A stretch of 64,000 bases of DNA from Candidatus Allochristensenella caecavium (GTDB taxonomy: Bacteria; Bacillota; Clostridia; Christensenellales; QAND01). Below, in pieces: positions 56,943-64,000 of this stretch (the first letter of the stretch is position 1; every line of letters starts with the position of its first letter). The notes under the pieces were generated by a model. It saw nothing but the letters and a program-made list of their open reading frames with translations, did not search any database and was not told where the DNA came from. The stretch is from positions 186,001 to 250,000 of the forward strand of contig CAJFOS010000014.1 of the NCBI GenBank assembly GCA_904397865.1, written 5' to 3'. The translations under genes were made by a program, and so were the position numbers.

Positions 56943-56960
56943 ATAGACGGGTTCGTCTAT
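56943..56960. promoter_or_regulatory. TetR operator A
   Basis: Perfect arms ATAGACG and CGTCTAT around GGTT, located at the expected transcription start of the antiporter-tetR operon. Confidence 0.85.
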
Positions 56961-56965
56961 TTTTT

Positions 56966-56994
56966 AATATATCACTTGTAGACGGTTTCGTCCA
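56966..56994 (-). promoter_or_regulatory. Promoter of the antiporter-tetR operon
   Basis: On the minus strand: TGGACG, a 17-base spacer, then TATATT with an extended TGA. The -35 hexamer lies inside operator B, and operator A lies just downstream of the -10. Confidence 0.78.
56979..56994. promoter_or_regulatory. TetR operator B
   Basis: TAGACG and CGTCCA around GTTT, the same core as operator A with one mismatch, overlapping the -35 box. Confidence 0.8.
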
Positions 56995-57011
56995 TATTTT
57001 TTCAAAAAGAA

Positions 57012-57043
57012 AACCTGCGAGTGGCAAATACCGCCCGCAGGTT
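57012..57043 (-). terminator. Terminator after the flavoprotein gene
   Basis: AACCTGCG/CGCAGGTT with a 16-base loop and a T tract on the minus strand, 14 bp after the stop codon at 57058. Confidence 0.75.
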
Positions 57044-57057
57044 GTCTTCTGATTGTT

Positions 57058-58647
57058 TTACAGCGCTGCTACCGTATACCCAGCTTCGCGTCCCATCGTC
57101 TGAGCGATGCTGATGCTTTGTCCCGGAATGGATGTCGTATATTGAAAACCAAACCGTCCGCCGCAGCAATTTCCCGTCGCATACAGTCCTGCGATGGGTT
57201 CAAACTCGTCATCCAATACGTTCTGCTTCTCATCCGTCAGCAAGCCACCCACTGTCACCAGCAAACTCAAGGACTGTCCGCCTGGCCGATGGCTGTTTTT
57301 CTCCTGTCCGCAAGCATAGTATGGCGGATGGCATAAGGCGTGTAGTAACGAAGGTTCTTTGCCGAAATCATCGTCCCGCTTTTGTGCACACATTTGGTTG
57401 TATCGGGCGACGGTAGCAAGGAATGTCCGCTGTTCTTTTTCCCCTTCAAACATATAACCTGCCAGCGTTTCCAGTGTCTCAGCGCAATACAAAATCCGCG
57501 ATTTTCCGCCCGGCCTTCCCTGCGCTCCGGCCTTTTGTGCCTGTTCCATGGCGTTGCGCAGCTGTTGCTTGCGGGTTTCGTTGGTGTAGTCCAACACGGC
57601 ATTACAGGGTGCCTGATACGTCGCTTCTTCTAAAACATTCGCGTCAAAAATGCCCCAAAGCATGCCGTTGGGTTGTTTGGCGCCGGCAATCGCGGCAAGC
57701 ACATGGGTGCCAAAGCCTTCGTCGGAATAACGCCGGCCGTATTTATTAACTCGCAACACCGCCGTTGACCCAATCAAATCAAATCCAGGGAATGAATAGT
57801 TGCCGCCCATCGCTGGATGCGGGCGCGGGTCCAGCCGTCCACCGGCCCAAAGGCCCATCTGGATGCCGCTTCCATCCCAGCCGTGCCCTTTCCAGGTTGC
57901 CTGTGGGTCTACCAAATCCGCCGCTTCTGTAAGCAAGTCCCTGCACATCTGCGGATTTCCACTATAGTCGCCTGCGGCAAGAATCACGCCTTTGGCAGCC
58001 ATGAACCGAATATAGTTTCCCCGTTCGTCCACTGCAATGGCGCCGGTCACCCGTTTCCCTTGTTTGAGCAGTTGTTGACCCGCGACACCAAAATAGAATT
58101 TCGCGCCCTTGTTTTCAGCCCATTGCTGATTGCGTTTGAGAATTTCATTTTGAATTTTTACCGGCATTTTTGCCGTTCCTGACCAGGCGCGCATTCCATT
58201 GACCGATTCGGGAAAATGTTCACTCTGCGGGGTCAACATTGGGTAAATCTGCTCCCTCTGCTCCGCGTCCAGCGGTTCAATGACCCAGTCAAAACATTCG
58301 CCGCACTTTTCCGCATACGTCCGAATCAATCGATAATTGGAACGGTTGTTTGTCCGTAACTGCCAGTCGTTGACAAACATAGCAACGTCCACCTTTGGCA
58401 CGCCGTGCTCTTCCTGCCATTTGGAATTGATGTGCCCAATTTCTCCATTGCCAAGTACGAGTTTTTTCTCCTCGTTCTGTTTCTCCAACACACATACACG
58501 CACCCCGGCTTCCGCTGCAGCCCGAGCTGCACAAATGCCCGCCTGTCCTGCGCCAATTACCAATACGTCCGTTTCAATCGTTTGCTGTATATCTTTTTCC
58601 GCTACCGGCTGAGGGGCCATCCACCAATCTCGCTTCTCCTGTTCCAT
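57058..58647 (-). CDS. FAD-dependent oxidoreductase, fumarate reductase flavoprotein-like
   Basis: A 529-residue flavoprotein of the FAD_binding_2 type. The FAD motif is TDVLVIGAGQAGICAARAAAEAG, followed by a strand ending VLEKQ. Further on are AAKGVILAAGDYSGN, a capping domain, and the C-terminal FAD site with GLYATGNCCGGRFGFQYTTSIPGQSIS. There is no signal peptide or flavin-transferase motif, so it is cytoplasmic. The substrate is unknown; relatives reduce fumarate, urocanate or other enoates. AAGGAG precedes the ATG. Confidence 0.82.
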   Translation of the reverse strand: MEQEKRDWWMAPQPVAEKDIQQTIETDVLVIGAGQAGICAARAAAEAGVRVCVLEKQNEEKKLVLGNGEIGHINSKWQEEHGVPKVDVAMFVNDWQLRTNNRSNYRLIRTYAEKCGECFDWVIEPLDAEQREQIYPMLTPQSEHFPESVNGMRAWSGTAKMPVKIQNEILKRNQQWAENKGAKFYFGVAGQQLLKQGKRVTGAIAVDERGNYIRFMAAKGVILAAGDYSGNPQMCRDLLTEAADLVDPQATWKGHGWDGSGIQMGLWAGGRLDPRPHPAMGGNYSFPGFDLIGSTAVLRVNKYGRRYSDEGFGTHVLAAIAGAKQPNGMLWGIFDANVLEEATYQAPCNAVLDYTNETRKQQLRNAMEQAQKAGAQGRPGGKSRILYCAETLETLAGYMFEGEKEQRTFLATVARYNQMCAQKRDDDFGKEPSLLHALCHPPYYACGQEKNSHRPGGQSLSLLVTVGGLLTDEKQNVLDDEFEPIAGLYATGNCCGGRFGFQYTTSIPGQSISIAQTMGREAGYTVAAL

Positions 58648-58682
58648 GTTTCCACTCCTTCGTTCTCAATCTTTTCGTTAAA

Positions 58683-58710
58683 ATTTTAAACAATCTAAAG
58701 GCCCTTGCAA
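58683..58710 (-). promoter_or_regulatory. Promoter of the flavoprotein gene
   Basis: On the minus strand: TTGCAA, a 16-base spacer, then TAAAAT, about 35 bp before the start at 58647. Confidence 0.65.
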
Positions 58711-58819
58711 AGTACGCACTTGCTGCTCCGCTAGTTTCCCGCCGGTAACCATTTATCCTATCGCTTATTGTAGTCCATCTATGTTATGATGAAACAAAGC
58801 TTTTACAGGAGAAACGTGT

Positions 58820-61800
58820 ATGTTTATCGCTGATTTGCACATTCATTCACATTACGCTCGGGCCACGAGCAAACAATGTGAACCTTCCATGCTAGCTTAT
58901 TGGGCAGCGCGCAAAGGACTGGACTTAATTGGTACCGGCGACTTTACCCATCCAGGCTGGCGCGCAGAACTGCGTGAAAAGCTCGTGCCTGCCGACAACG
59001 GCTTTTATACCCTCCATCCAAACGCTGTGATACCGGGCGATTGGCCCGAGCGTCCATTCTCGCCACAGTTTCTTGTCTCCGGTGAGATTAGCTCCATTTA
59101 TAAAAAACATGGGAAGGTCCGTAAAGTCCACAATCTCATCCTCCTGCCCTCGCTGGAAGATGCAGACCGCTTATCCCAACGGCTCGAACAAATCGGCAAC
59201 CTGCATTCCGATGGCCGTCCCATTCTCGGACTGGATAGCCGGGATTTATTGGAAATCACTTTGGAATGCTGCCCGCAGGCCGTCTTGATTCCGGCTCACA
59301 TCTGGACGCCGCACTTTTCACTTTTCGGCGCCTATTCCGGTTTTGATGCCATCGAGGAATGCTTTGAGGATTTAACCCCCCATATCCATGCACTGGAGAC
59401 CGGTCTTTCTTCCGACCCGCCCATGAACTGGCGGCTTTCCGCGCTGGACCGGTTTCATCTGGTCTCTAATTCAGATGCACATTCCCCAGCCAACCTGGCA
59501 CGAGAAGCCAATCTATTTCACACCGAACTTTCCTATCCAGCTCTCAAAGCCGCTTTGGAGACGCCGGATTCCGATGCCTTTGCCGGCACGCTGGAATTTT
59601 TCCCCGAAGAAGGTAAATATCATTTTGATGGGCACCGCGCCTGCAAATGCTCTCTCTCCCCTTCTCAGACAAATGCGCATCAAGGGCTCTGCCCCGTCTG
59701 TGGGCGTCCTGTAACAGTTGGTGTTCTCCATCGTGTGGATGCGCTGGCCGACCGGCCGGAGGGGTTTATCCCGCCGCATGCCAAACCGTTTGAAAGCATC
59801 GTTCCGCTGCCCGAGGTCATCGCTTCAGTTGTAGGCGCGGGGGTCAACAGTGCCAGGGTGCAGCGTCCTTATGTGACACTTCTGCGTGCTCTCGGTCCGG
59901 AGTTATATATTCTTCGTCAGGCACCCATTGAAGATATTGCCCGGGTAGAAGGCTGCTATGTGGCGGAGAGCATTCGGCGACTGCGGATGGGGGCGGTGGA
60001 GGTTACGCCTGGGTATGATGGAGAATACGGAACAGTTCGTATGCTGGATGCCGCGTCCCTATCGGCCATTTCTGGACAGATTTCCTTTTTGCCCGAAGGA
60101 ACTGCGGCCATTTCTCCGAAAAAAGGCCCCCAAGCATCTCCTTCTGCTCCTGTTGATACGCCAGTTTTCATAAGCAACCCACCCGTTGCCGATGGAAATA
60201 TGTTTTCCTCTAAAGCGCCATCGTCTCCTTACGGTCTCAATCTAACGCAGTGGAAAGCCGCCTCTTCCATGGAAAATACCGTGGTTGTCTCTGCAGGACC
60301 TGGCACGGGAAAAACACGCACACTCGTTTGCCGCATTGCGTATTTAGTGGAACAGCAAGGTGTCCACCCCTCTCAGATTACCGCCGTCACCTTTACCAAT
60401 AAAGCCGCTCGTGAAATGCGCGAGCGATTGGAACAGCATTTTGGCGATAAACGCATCGTGCGTGCCATGCATATCGGTACGTTTCATTCTCTGTGCCTAC
60501 AAATGCTGTCAAAATGGAAGATGGACACCACCTTAATCGATGAAGCGGAAGCGCTTTCCCTATTGCGTGATTTGCTCACCCAACGGGGAGATTCGCTCAC
60601 CCCGCAACAGGCCCTTGCACAAATTTCACGCCGCAAAAACGGCAACTCCACCGAGGAAGACGCCCTAACGGATTCCCTCTTTACCGCATACCAGCAAACC
60701 CTGTCGGACCTGCATCTGGTGGATTATGATGATGTCCTCTGCCATGCGCTCGCCGCTTTCACCGGCAAACACAGGTCGGATAAATCCATCCTTCGTTGGT
60801 TTCATCATCTTTGTATCGATGAATTTCAGGACATCAACGATTTGCAATATCAACTTGTACAGGCCTGGAGCGCTAAAAGTGCTTCTCTGTTTCTCATCGG
60901 CGACCCTGACCAGGCCATCTATGGGTTTCGCGGTTCCACCGCGCACTGCTTTGAACGCTTTCTTACCGAACATCCGCAGGCCCAACAAATCCGTCTGTTC
61001 GAAAACTATCGGTCCACGCCGCAAATCATACAGGGCGCGCTCTCCCTGCTGCCCCATCGAACGGAAGCCGATTTGTCGGCGCACAAACCGTCCGGCGATA
61101 ACATCCATGTTCTGGATGTACCCGATGCATTCTCTGAAGCCATCTTTGTCGCTAAGGAAATCAATCGAATGGTCGGCGGCATCGGTATGCTGGAATCGCA
61201 TGCTCTCGGTGCCGGACAAAACCGCTATGGCTTCTCCGATATCGCCGTGCTCTACCGCACGCACAGGCAGGCGGAAATACTGGAACAATGCTTGCAAAAA
61301 GAGGGGATTCCGTACACCGTCATCGGCCGTTCCTCCTTTTTAGAAGACGCGCAGGTTCGTCACGCACTGGCGTGGTTCCGTCTGTTGTTCTATCCAAACG
61401 ATGTACTATCCGGAAAGCTCTGTCTACAGCAAGCTGGTATTTCTTCTGAAATGGTGGAAACAATTGTACGGCAAATCAGCGCACATCCCTCCATTGACGT
61501 GCAGACATGGACAGCCTGCTTATCGCAGCATCTGGCATCTTCCGATGACCCTGCCCTGCGTATCTTTGCCCAGCGTTGGGCAACCCTTTCCCCCTCGCTA
61601 AAAGGCAAACCCGCCAAGCTTGTCGCACAATGGATTCTGGCTCATGCCGTTTCGGATTCAGCCGCTTTGCAGCAATTCCAACAGATGGCCGTTATGTATA
61701 CCAGCATGCCGGAATTTTTGCAGAGCCTCTCGGTCGGTCTTGACCCGGACATGCAGCGCAGCGGCGCTGCGCGCTATACGCCGGACTCAGTCACACTGAT

Positions 61801-62083
61801 GACGTTTCACGGTTCAAAGGGTCTGGAATATCCCGTTGTCTTTCTCTGCGGTGTGAACGAACAGACCGTACCTTTACAAATCAAAAACAAGCCGTGCGAT
61901 ATGGAAGAGGAACGCCGTCTGCTTTATGTCGGCATGACACGGGCCAAAGACCATCTGACTATTTTATCTTCACCGCAGTCGCCGTCGTCTTTTCTAGCCT
62001 CGCTAAAAAAAGACGTCATACACCGCGAGCATGCCGTGCCTGCCGCTGTGCGGGCTGCCGGCAAACAGCTTTCCTTTTTATGA
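58820..62083 (+). CDS. Endonuclease Q-like domain fused to a UvrD/Rep-type helicase
   Basis: A 1087-residue two-module protein. Residues 1-425 look like endonuclease Q: a PHP metal site (H7, H9, D41/H44, E89, H104, H160, D219/H221), a four-Cys zinc site (CKC at 275-277, CPVC at 291-294), and a helical tail. EndoQ cuts 5' to deaminated bases such as uracil and hypoxanthine. A Pro/Ser linker (about 430-472) leads to a UvrD-like superfamily 1 helicase: SAGPGTGKTRT, TFTNKAAREMRER, IDEFQDIN, GDPDQAIYGFRGS, ENYRST, TFHGSKGLEYPVVFL, LLYVGMTRAK. AGGAG lies eight bases before the ATG; a weak extended -10 (TGTTATGAT) ends at 58790. A repair role is inferred. Confidence 0.88.
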   Translation: MFIADLHIHSHYARATSKQCEPSMLAYWAARKGLDLIGTGDFTHPGWRAELREKLVPADNGFYTLHPNAVIPGDWPERPFSPQFLVSGEISSIYKKHGKVRKVHNLILLPSLEDADRLSQRLEQIGNLHSDGRPILGLDSRDLLEITLECCPQAVLIPAHIWTPHFSLFGAYSGFDAIEECFEDLTPHIHALETGLSSDPPMNWRLSALDRFHLVSNSDAHSPANLAREANLFHTELSYPALKAALETPDSDAFAGTLEFFPEEGKYHFDGHRACKCSLSPSQTNAHQGLCPVCGRPVTVGVLHRVDALADRPEGFIPPHAKPFESIVPLPEVIASVVGAGVNSARVQRPYVTLLRALGPELYILRQAPIEDIARVEGCYVAESIRRLRMGAVEVTPGYDGEYGTVRMLDAASLSAISGQISFLPEGTAAISPKKGPQASPSAPVDTPVFISNPPVADGNMFSSKAPSSPYGLNLTQWKAASSMENTVVVSAGPGTGKTRTLVCRIAYLVEQQGVHPSQITAVTFTNKAAREMRERLEQHFGDKRIVRAMHIGTFHSLCLQMLSKWKMDTTLIDEAEALSLLRDLLTQRGDSLTPQQALAQISRRKNGNSTEEDALTDSLFTAYQQTLSDLHLVDYDDVLCHALAAFTGKHRSDKSILRWFHHLCIDEFQDINDLQYQLVQAWSAKSASLFLIGDPDQAIYGFRGSTAHCFERFLTEHPQAQQIRLFENYRSTPQIIQGALSLLPHRTEADLSAHKPSGDNIHVLDVPDAFSEAIFVAKEINRMVGGIGMLESHALGAGQNRYGFSDIAVLYRTHRQAEILEQCLQKEGIPYTVIGRSSFLEDAQVRHALAWFRLLFYPNDVLSGKLCLQQAGISSEMVETIVRQISAHPSIDVQTWTACLSQHLASSDDPALRIFAQRWATLSPSLKGKPAKLVAQWILAHAVSDSAALQQFQQMAVMYTSMPEFLQSLSVGLDPDMQRSGAARYTPDSVTLMTFHGSKGLEYPVVFLCGVNEQTVPLQIKNKPCDMEEERRLLYVGMTRAKDHLTILSSPQSPSSFLASLKKDVIHREHAVPAAVRAAGKQLSFL

Positions 62084-62096
62084 GTGTATCAATCAA

Positions 62097-62126
62097 AAAA
62101 GAGTGGGAAGGTGTTCCCACTCTTTT
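62097..62126. terminator. Bidirectional terminator between the EndoQ-UvrD and permease genes
   Basis: AAAAGAGTGGGAA and TTCCCACTCTTTT with a four-base loop and T runs on both strands, between convergent genes ending at 62083 and 62132. Confidence 0.88.
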
Positions 62127-62131
62127 CTTTT

Positions 62132-63400
62132 TTAGCTCCAAATCAACCAAATCATCACATATCCGGTGAATACAGCCGCTAATGTGAACGGTACGCCAAT
62201 GCGCATAAACTGCCCTGCGCTCACCTTATGCCCGTCCTTGCGAAGGATACCCAGCGCAGTGATATTCGCCGACGCACCAATGGGCGTTAGGTTTCCTCCT
62301 AATGTCGCACCGGTTAACAAGCCAAAGAACAGCAAATATGGCTCCACGCCCATCATATTGGAAATACCCGCCACCACGGGCAACATCGTCGCAACATATG
62401 GAATATTGTCAATAAACGCGGAAAACAGCACCGATGCCCACACAATCAACGTGTAGATGACGAACAGATTGTCCCCGCTGAGGGCAACAAACAGTTTGCT
62501 GATATCATCCACTACTCCCGCCTGTGTGATACCCGCAATCACCACAAATAGTCCTGCCAACAGCAGCAGCGTGAAATAGTCAATTTCCTTGAGCGCACGC
62601 GCGTACATATTTCGGTCCTTCTGCTTCCAGGCCGTACGCACCAAGCCAATCATAAAGAGCGAAATACAGATGACTCCGTTTGTGATACTCGGTTTATTGG
62701 GTAGAAACGACGCGCCAATCAAAAGGCCAATCATGCTCACCAGAAGCACCGTGGGAAAATAATCTTCCACCTTGGTACGCGCGTCAATCTGGACGGACTC
62801 CTTTTCCCGCCGGAACAGCCACAATAAGACGCACGTCGCAACCAGTGCGCCAACCTCCACGGCCCAGAAAATGCCAATCCGTCCCTTGAAAAAGAAAAAG
62901 TCCATAAAATCCATCTGGGCATATCCGCCCAATAGGATGGAGGTCGTATCGCCTACCAGTGTAGCCGCTCCCTGCAAATTGGAGGACACCGCAATCGCAA
63001 CAATGCTTGGCACAGGCGAAATTCCCAGCCTTTTGGCAATCGTCAATGCAACTGGCGCCACCATCAACACCGTCGCTACATTGTCCACAAATGCAGAAAT
63101 TACCCCGGCGAAAAGCGAAAGCGCCACCACTGCCCACTTTACATTTGGCGTTTTTTCGATTATCCAATCTGCCAATAGCGCCGGCATTTTGGACTCAATA
63201 AACAGGAAAACGATTCCCATCGTGCCGCCAATCATCATCAGCACATTCCAGTCAATTGCCCCCCATACCTGGCCCAATGGCAAAATACCCAACAATACAA
63301 AAAGGCCCGCCGAAAGAGCCGCTATATACGCACGCCACTTCGGCAAGCACAACAGGAGCACATACGTCAATGCAAACAGAATAATCGCCGTGGTTTTCAT
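62132..63400 (-). CDS. SLC13/ArsB/NhaD-type membrane permease
   Basis: A 422-residue transporter of the ion-transporter superfamily with about 11 hydrophobic segments and two related halves. Repeated signature positions are GVISAFVDNVATVLMVAPV with LQGAATLVGDTTSILL in the first half and LFSAFIDNIPYVATMLPVV with GATLGGNLTPIGASANI in the second. Candidate substrates are dicarboxylates, arsenite or Na+/H+; no ars genes are nearby, so none is favoured. AAGGATGG precedes the ATG. Confidence 0.85.
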   Translation of the reverse strand: MKTTAIILFALTYVLLLCLPKWRAYIAALSAGLFVLLGILPLGQVWGAIDWNVLMMIGGTMGIVFLFIESKMPALLADWIIEKTPNVKWAVVALSLFAGVISAFVDNVATVLMVAPVALTIAKRLGISPVPSIVAIAVSSNLQGAATLVGDTTSILLGGYAQMDFMDFFFFKGRIGIFWAVEVGALVATCVLLWLFRREKESVQIDARTKVEDYFPTVLLVSMIGLLIGASFLPNKPSITNGVICISLFMIGLVRTAWKQKDRNMYARALKEIDYFTLLLLAGLFVVIAGITQAGVVDDISKLFVALSGDNLFVIYTLIVWASVLFSAFIDNIPYVATMLPVVAGISNMMGVEPYLLFFGLLTGATLGGNLTPIGASANITALGILRKDGHKVSAGQFMRIGVPFTLAAVFTGYVMIWLIWS

Positions 63401-63431
63401 CGTTCCATCCTTTTCTTTTGCAGATGTGCAC

Positions 63432-63460
63432 AGTATAACAAATCCCGTCTATCCACACAA
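63432..63460 (-). promoter_or_regulatory. Promoter of the permease gene
   Basis: On the minus strand: TTGTGT, a 17-base spacer, then TATACT with an extended TGT, about 30 bp before the start at 63400. Confidence 0.7.
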
Positions 63461-63567
63461 CGGAATCCTCCTAAATTGTCTCTTTTTGTTTCTTGCTCTG
63501 TCTCTTTCCTGTTTTACATGCATAGCTTTCCTTCGCTTTGACATGCTAAAGAATGAGGTGATTTCAT

Positions 63568-64000
63568 ATGCATCCGTCCCTTTGGCAATTACGCCACGCG
63601 CTTCCCGCTTTCCCTTCGCTTTCATCGGATATCCATGTGGATGTCGCTGTGATTGGCGGAGGCCTGTGCGGTCTTCTGATTGCACACCGCCTTCAGCAAA
63701 ACGGCCTACGTGTCTGTGTATTGGAAAGGGGGCGTATCGCGCAGGCGACCACCGGTCATACCACCGCCAAAATCACATCGCAGCACGGCCTCCTGTACGC
63801 CGATTTAATCGATGCTTTCGGGCCGGCGCATGCCAAACAATATGCCCAGGCACAACAACATGCCATCGAGCAATATGCCCACCTGATTGCATCCGAACAA
63901 ATCGCTTGCTCCTTCGAACGAAAAAGCGCCTATCTGTATGCCACTCATCATCCCGCGCCGCTTCTGCGCGAGTGGAAGGCCATCCAGACGCTGGGTCTTC
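63568..64000 (+). CDS. FAD-dependent oxidoreductase, N-terminal part (cut by window edge)
   Basis: The first 144 residues of a DAO-type flavoprotein. The FAD motif is VDVAVIGGGLCGLLIAHRL, followed by VCVLERG and the block ATTGHTTAKITSQHGLLY. This block is typical of YhfW-like proteins, which join a DAO domain to a C-terminal Rieske 2Fe-2S domain. The Rieske part, if present, lies beyond the window. GAGGTG lies seven bases before the ATG. Confidence 0.82.
   Translation, partial: MHPSLWQLRHALPAFPSLSSDIHVDVAVIGGGLCGLLIAHRLQQNGLRVCVLERGRIAQATTGHTTAKITSQHGLLYADLIDAFGPAHAKQYAQAQQHAIEQYAHLIASEQIACSFERKSAYLYATHHPAPLLREWKAIQTLGL

Noticed and set aside
60665-61297. 210-codon frame antisense to the EndoQ-UvrD gene
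   Set aside because: The plus-strand frame here contains conserved helicase motifs. The antisense frame has no recognisable feature.
63440-63460. TAGACGG half-site in the permease promoter as a further TetR operator
   Set aside because: Only one half of the palindrome is present and the second half does not follow, so chance is likelier.
1-64000. CRISPR arrays, insertion sequences, prophage or rRNA genes
   Set aside because: No regularly spaced repeats, transposase motifs, phage structural genes or rRNA sequences were seen anywhere in the window.

Overview
The window comes from an endospore-forming member of the Clostridia (Firmicutes) with a GC content near one half by eye. The evidence is the sporulation set (spoIIAA-spoIIAB-sigF, spoVAC-spoVAD-spoVAE, YunB, BofC-like, YtxC-like, CwlJ with a GerQ-like partner, a DUF3787-like spore protein), T-box leaders in front of pheS and thrS, strong AGGAGG ribosome binding sites, and sigma-A promoters with 16-18 bp spacers. 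Most genes lie on the minus strand. The plus strand carries two class A penicillin-binding proteins, a zinc-ribbon membrane protein, a small spore protein, tRNA-Leu, an EndoQ-UvrD fusion and the start of a flavoprotein.

Layout. 1-5.4 kb: rel (cut by the window edge), recJ, secF, secD. 5.5-7.6 kb: a TIGR04086 membrane protein, yajC and tgt. 7.7-10.3 kb: a metal-efflux operon (ArsR/SmtB repressor, free HMA metallochaperone, P1B-ATPase) with a clear operator. 10.3-14.4 kb: a MarR-controlled heterodimeric ABC exporter. 14.5-15.9 kb: a DtxR-type regulator with palindromic boxes and a DUF3793 protein. 15.9-20.6 kb: proA-ruvC-ruvA-ruvB-queA. 20.7-23.2 kb: bofC-like, yebC, a degenerate Nudix protein and yunB. 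23.3-33.2 kb: two class A PBPs flanking the spoVA and spoIIA operons. 33.4-37 kb: a cysteine desulfurase-thiI-SDR-GNAT operon. 37-45 kb: a zinc-ribbon membrane protein, then a T-box controlled pheS-pheT-mutS2 operon. 45.1-47.6 kb: three tandem paralogous short-chain dehydrogenases. 47.7-52.8 kb: an rRNA methyltransferase, infC-rpmI-rplT with an L20-type leader, T-box thrS, and ytxC. 53-54.6 kb: spore coat and germination genes and tRNA-Leu. 55-64 kb: a TetR-controlled cation/proton antiporter, a flavoprotein reductase, the EndoQ-UvrD fusion, an SLC13/ArsB-type permease, and a Rieske-type FAD oxidoreductase cut by the right edge.

How the genes work together. Four local regulators (ArsR, MarR, DtxR, TetR) each have a palindrome placed at their own or their operon's promoter, so the regulatory wiring can be read from sequence. 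Translation genes are controlled by RNA leaders (two T-boxes, one L20 leader). The sporulation genes form a developmental series: SigF control (spoIIA), a probable SigG promoter in front of spoVA, and then germination (CwlJ/GerQ).

Most notable observations. GATC is almost absent: I found only five copies in 64 kb, three of them in infC. A two-module repair protein joins an EndoQ-like nuclease to a UvrD-like helicase. One SDR gene appears to start at CTG, and infC appears to start at AUC. There is a tandem SDR triplication. Two tiny overlapping genes sit behind a probable SigG promoter at the head of the spoVA operon. All calls were made by reading the sequence; no database search was run.
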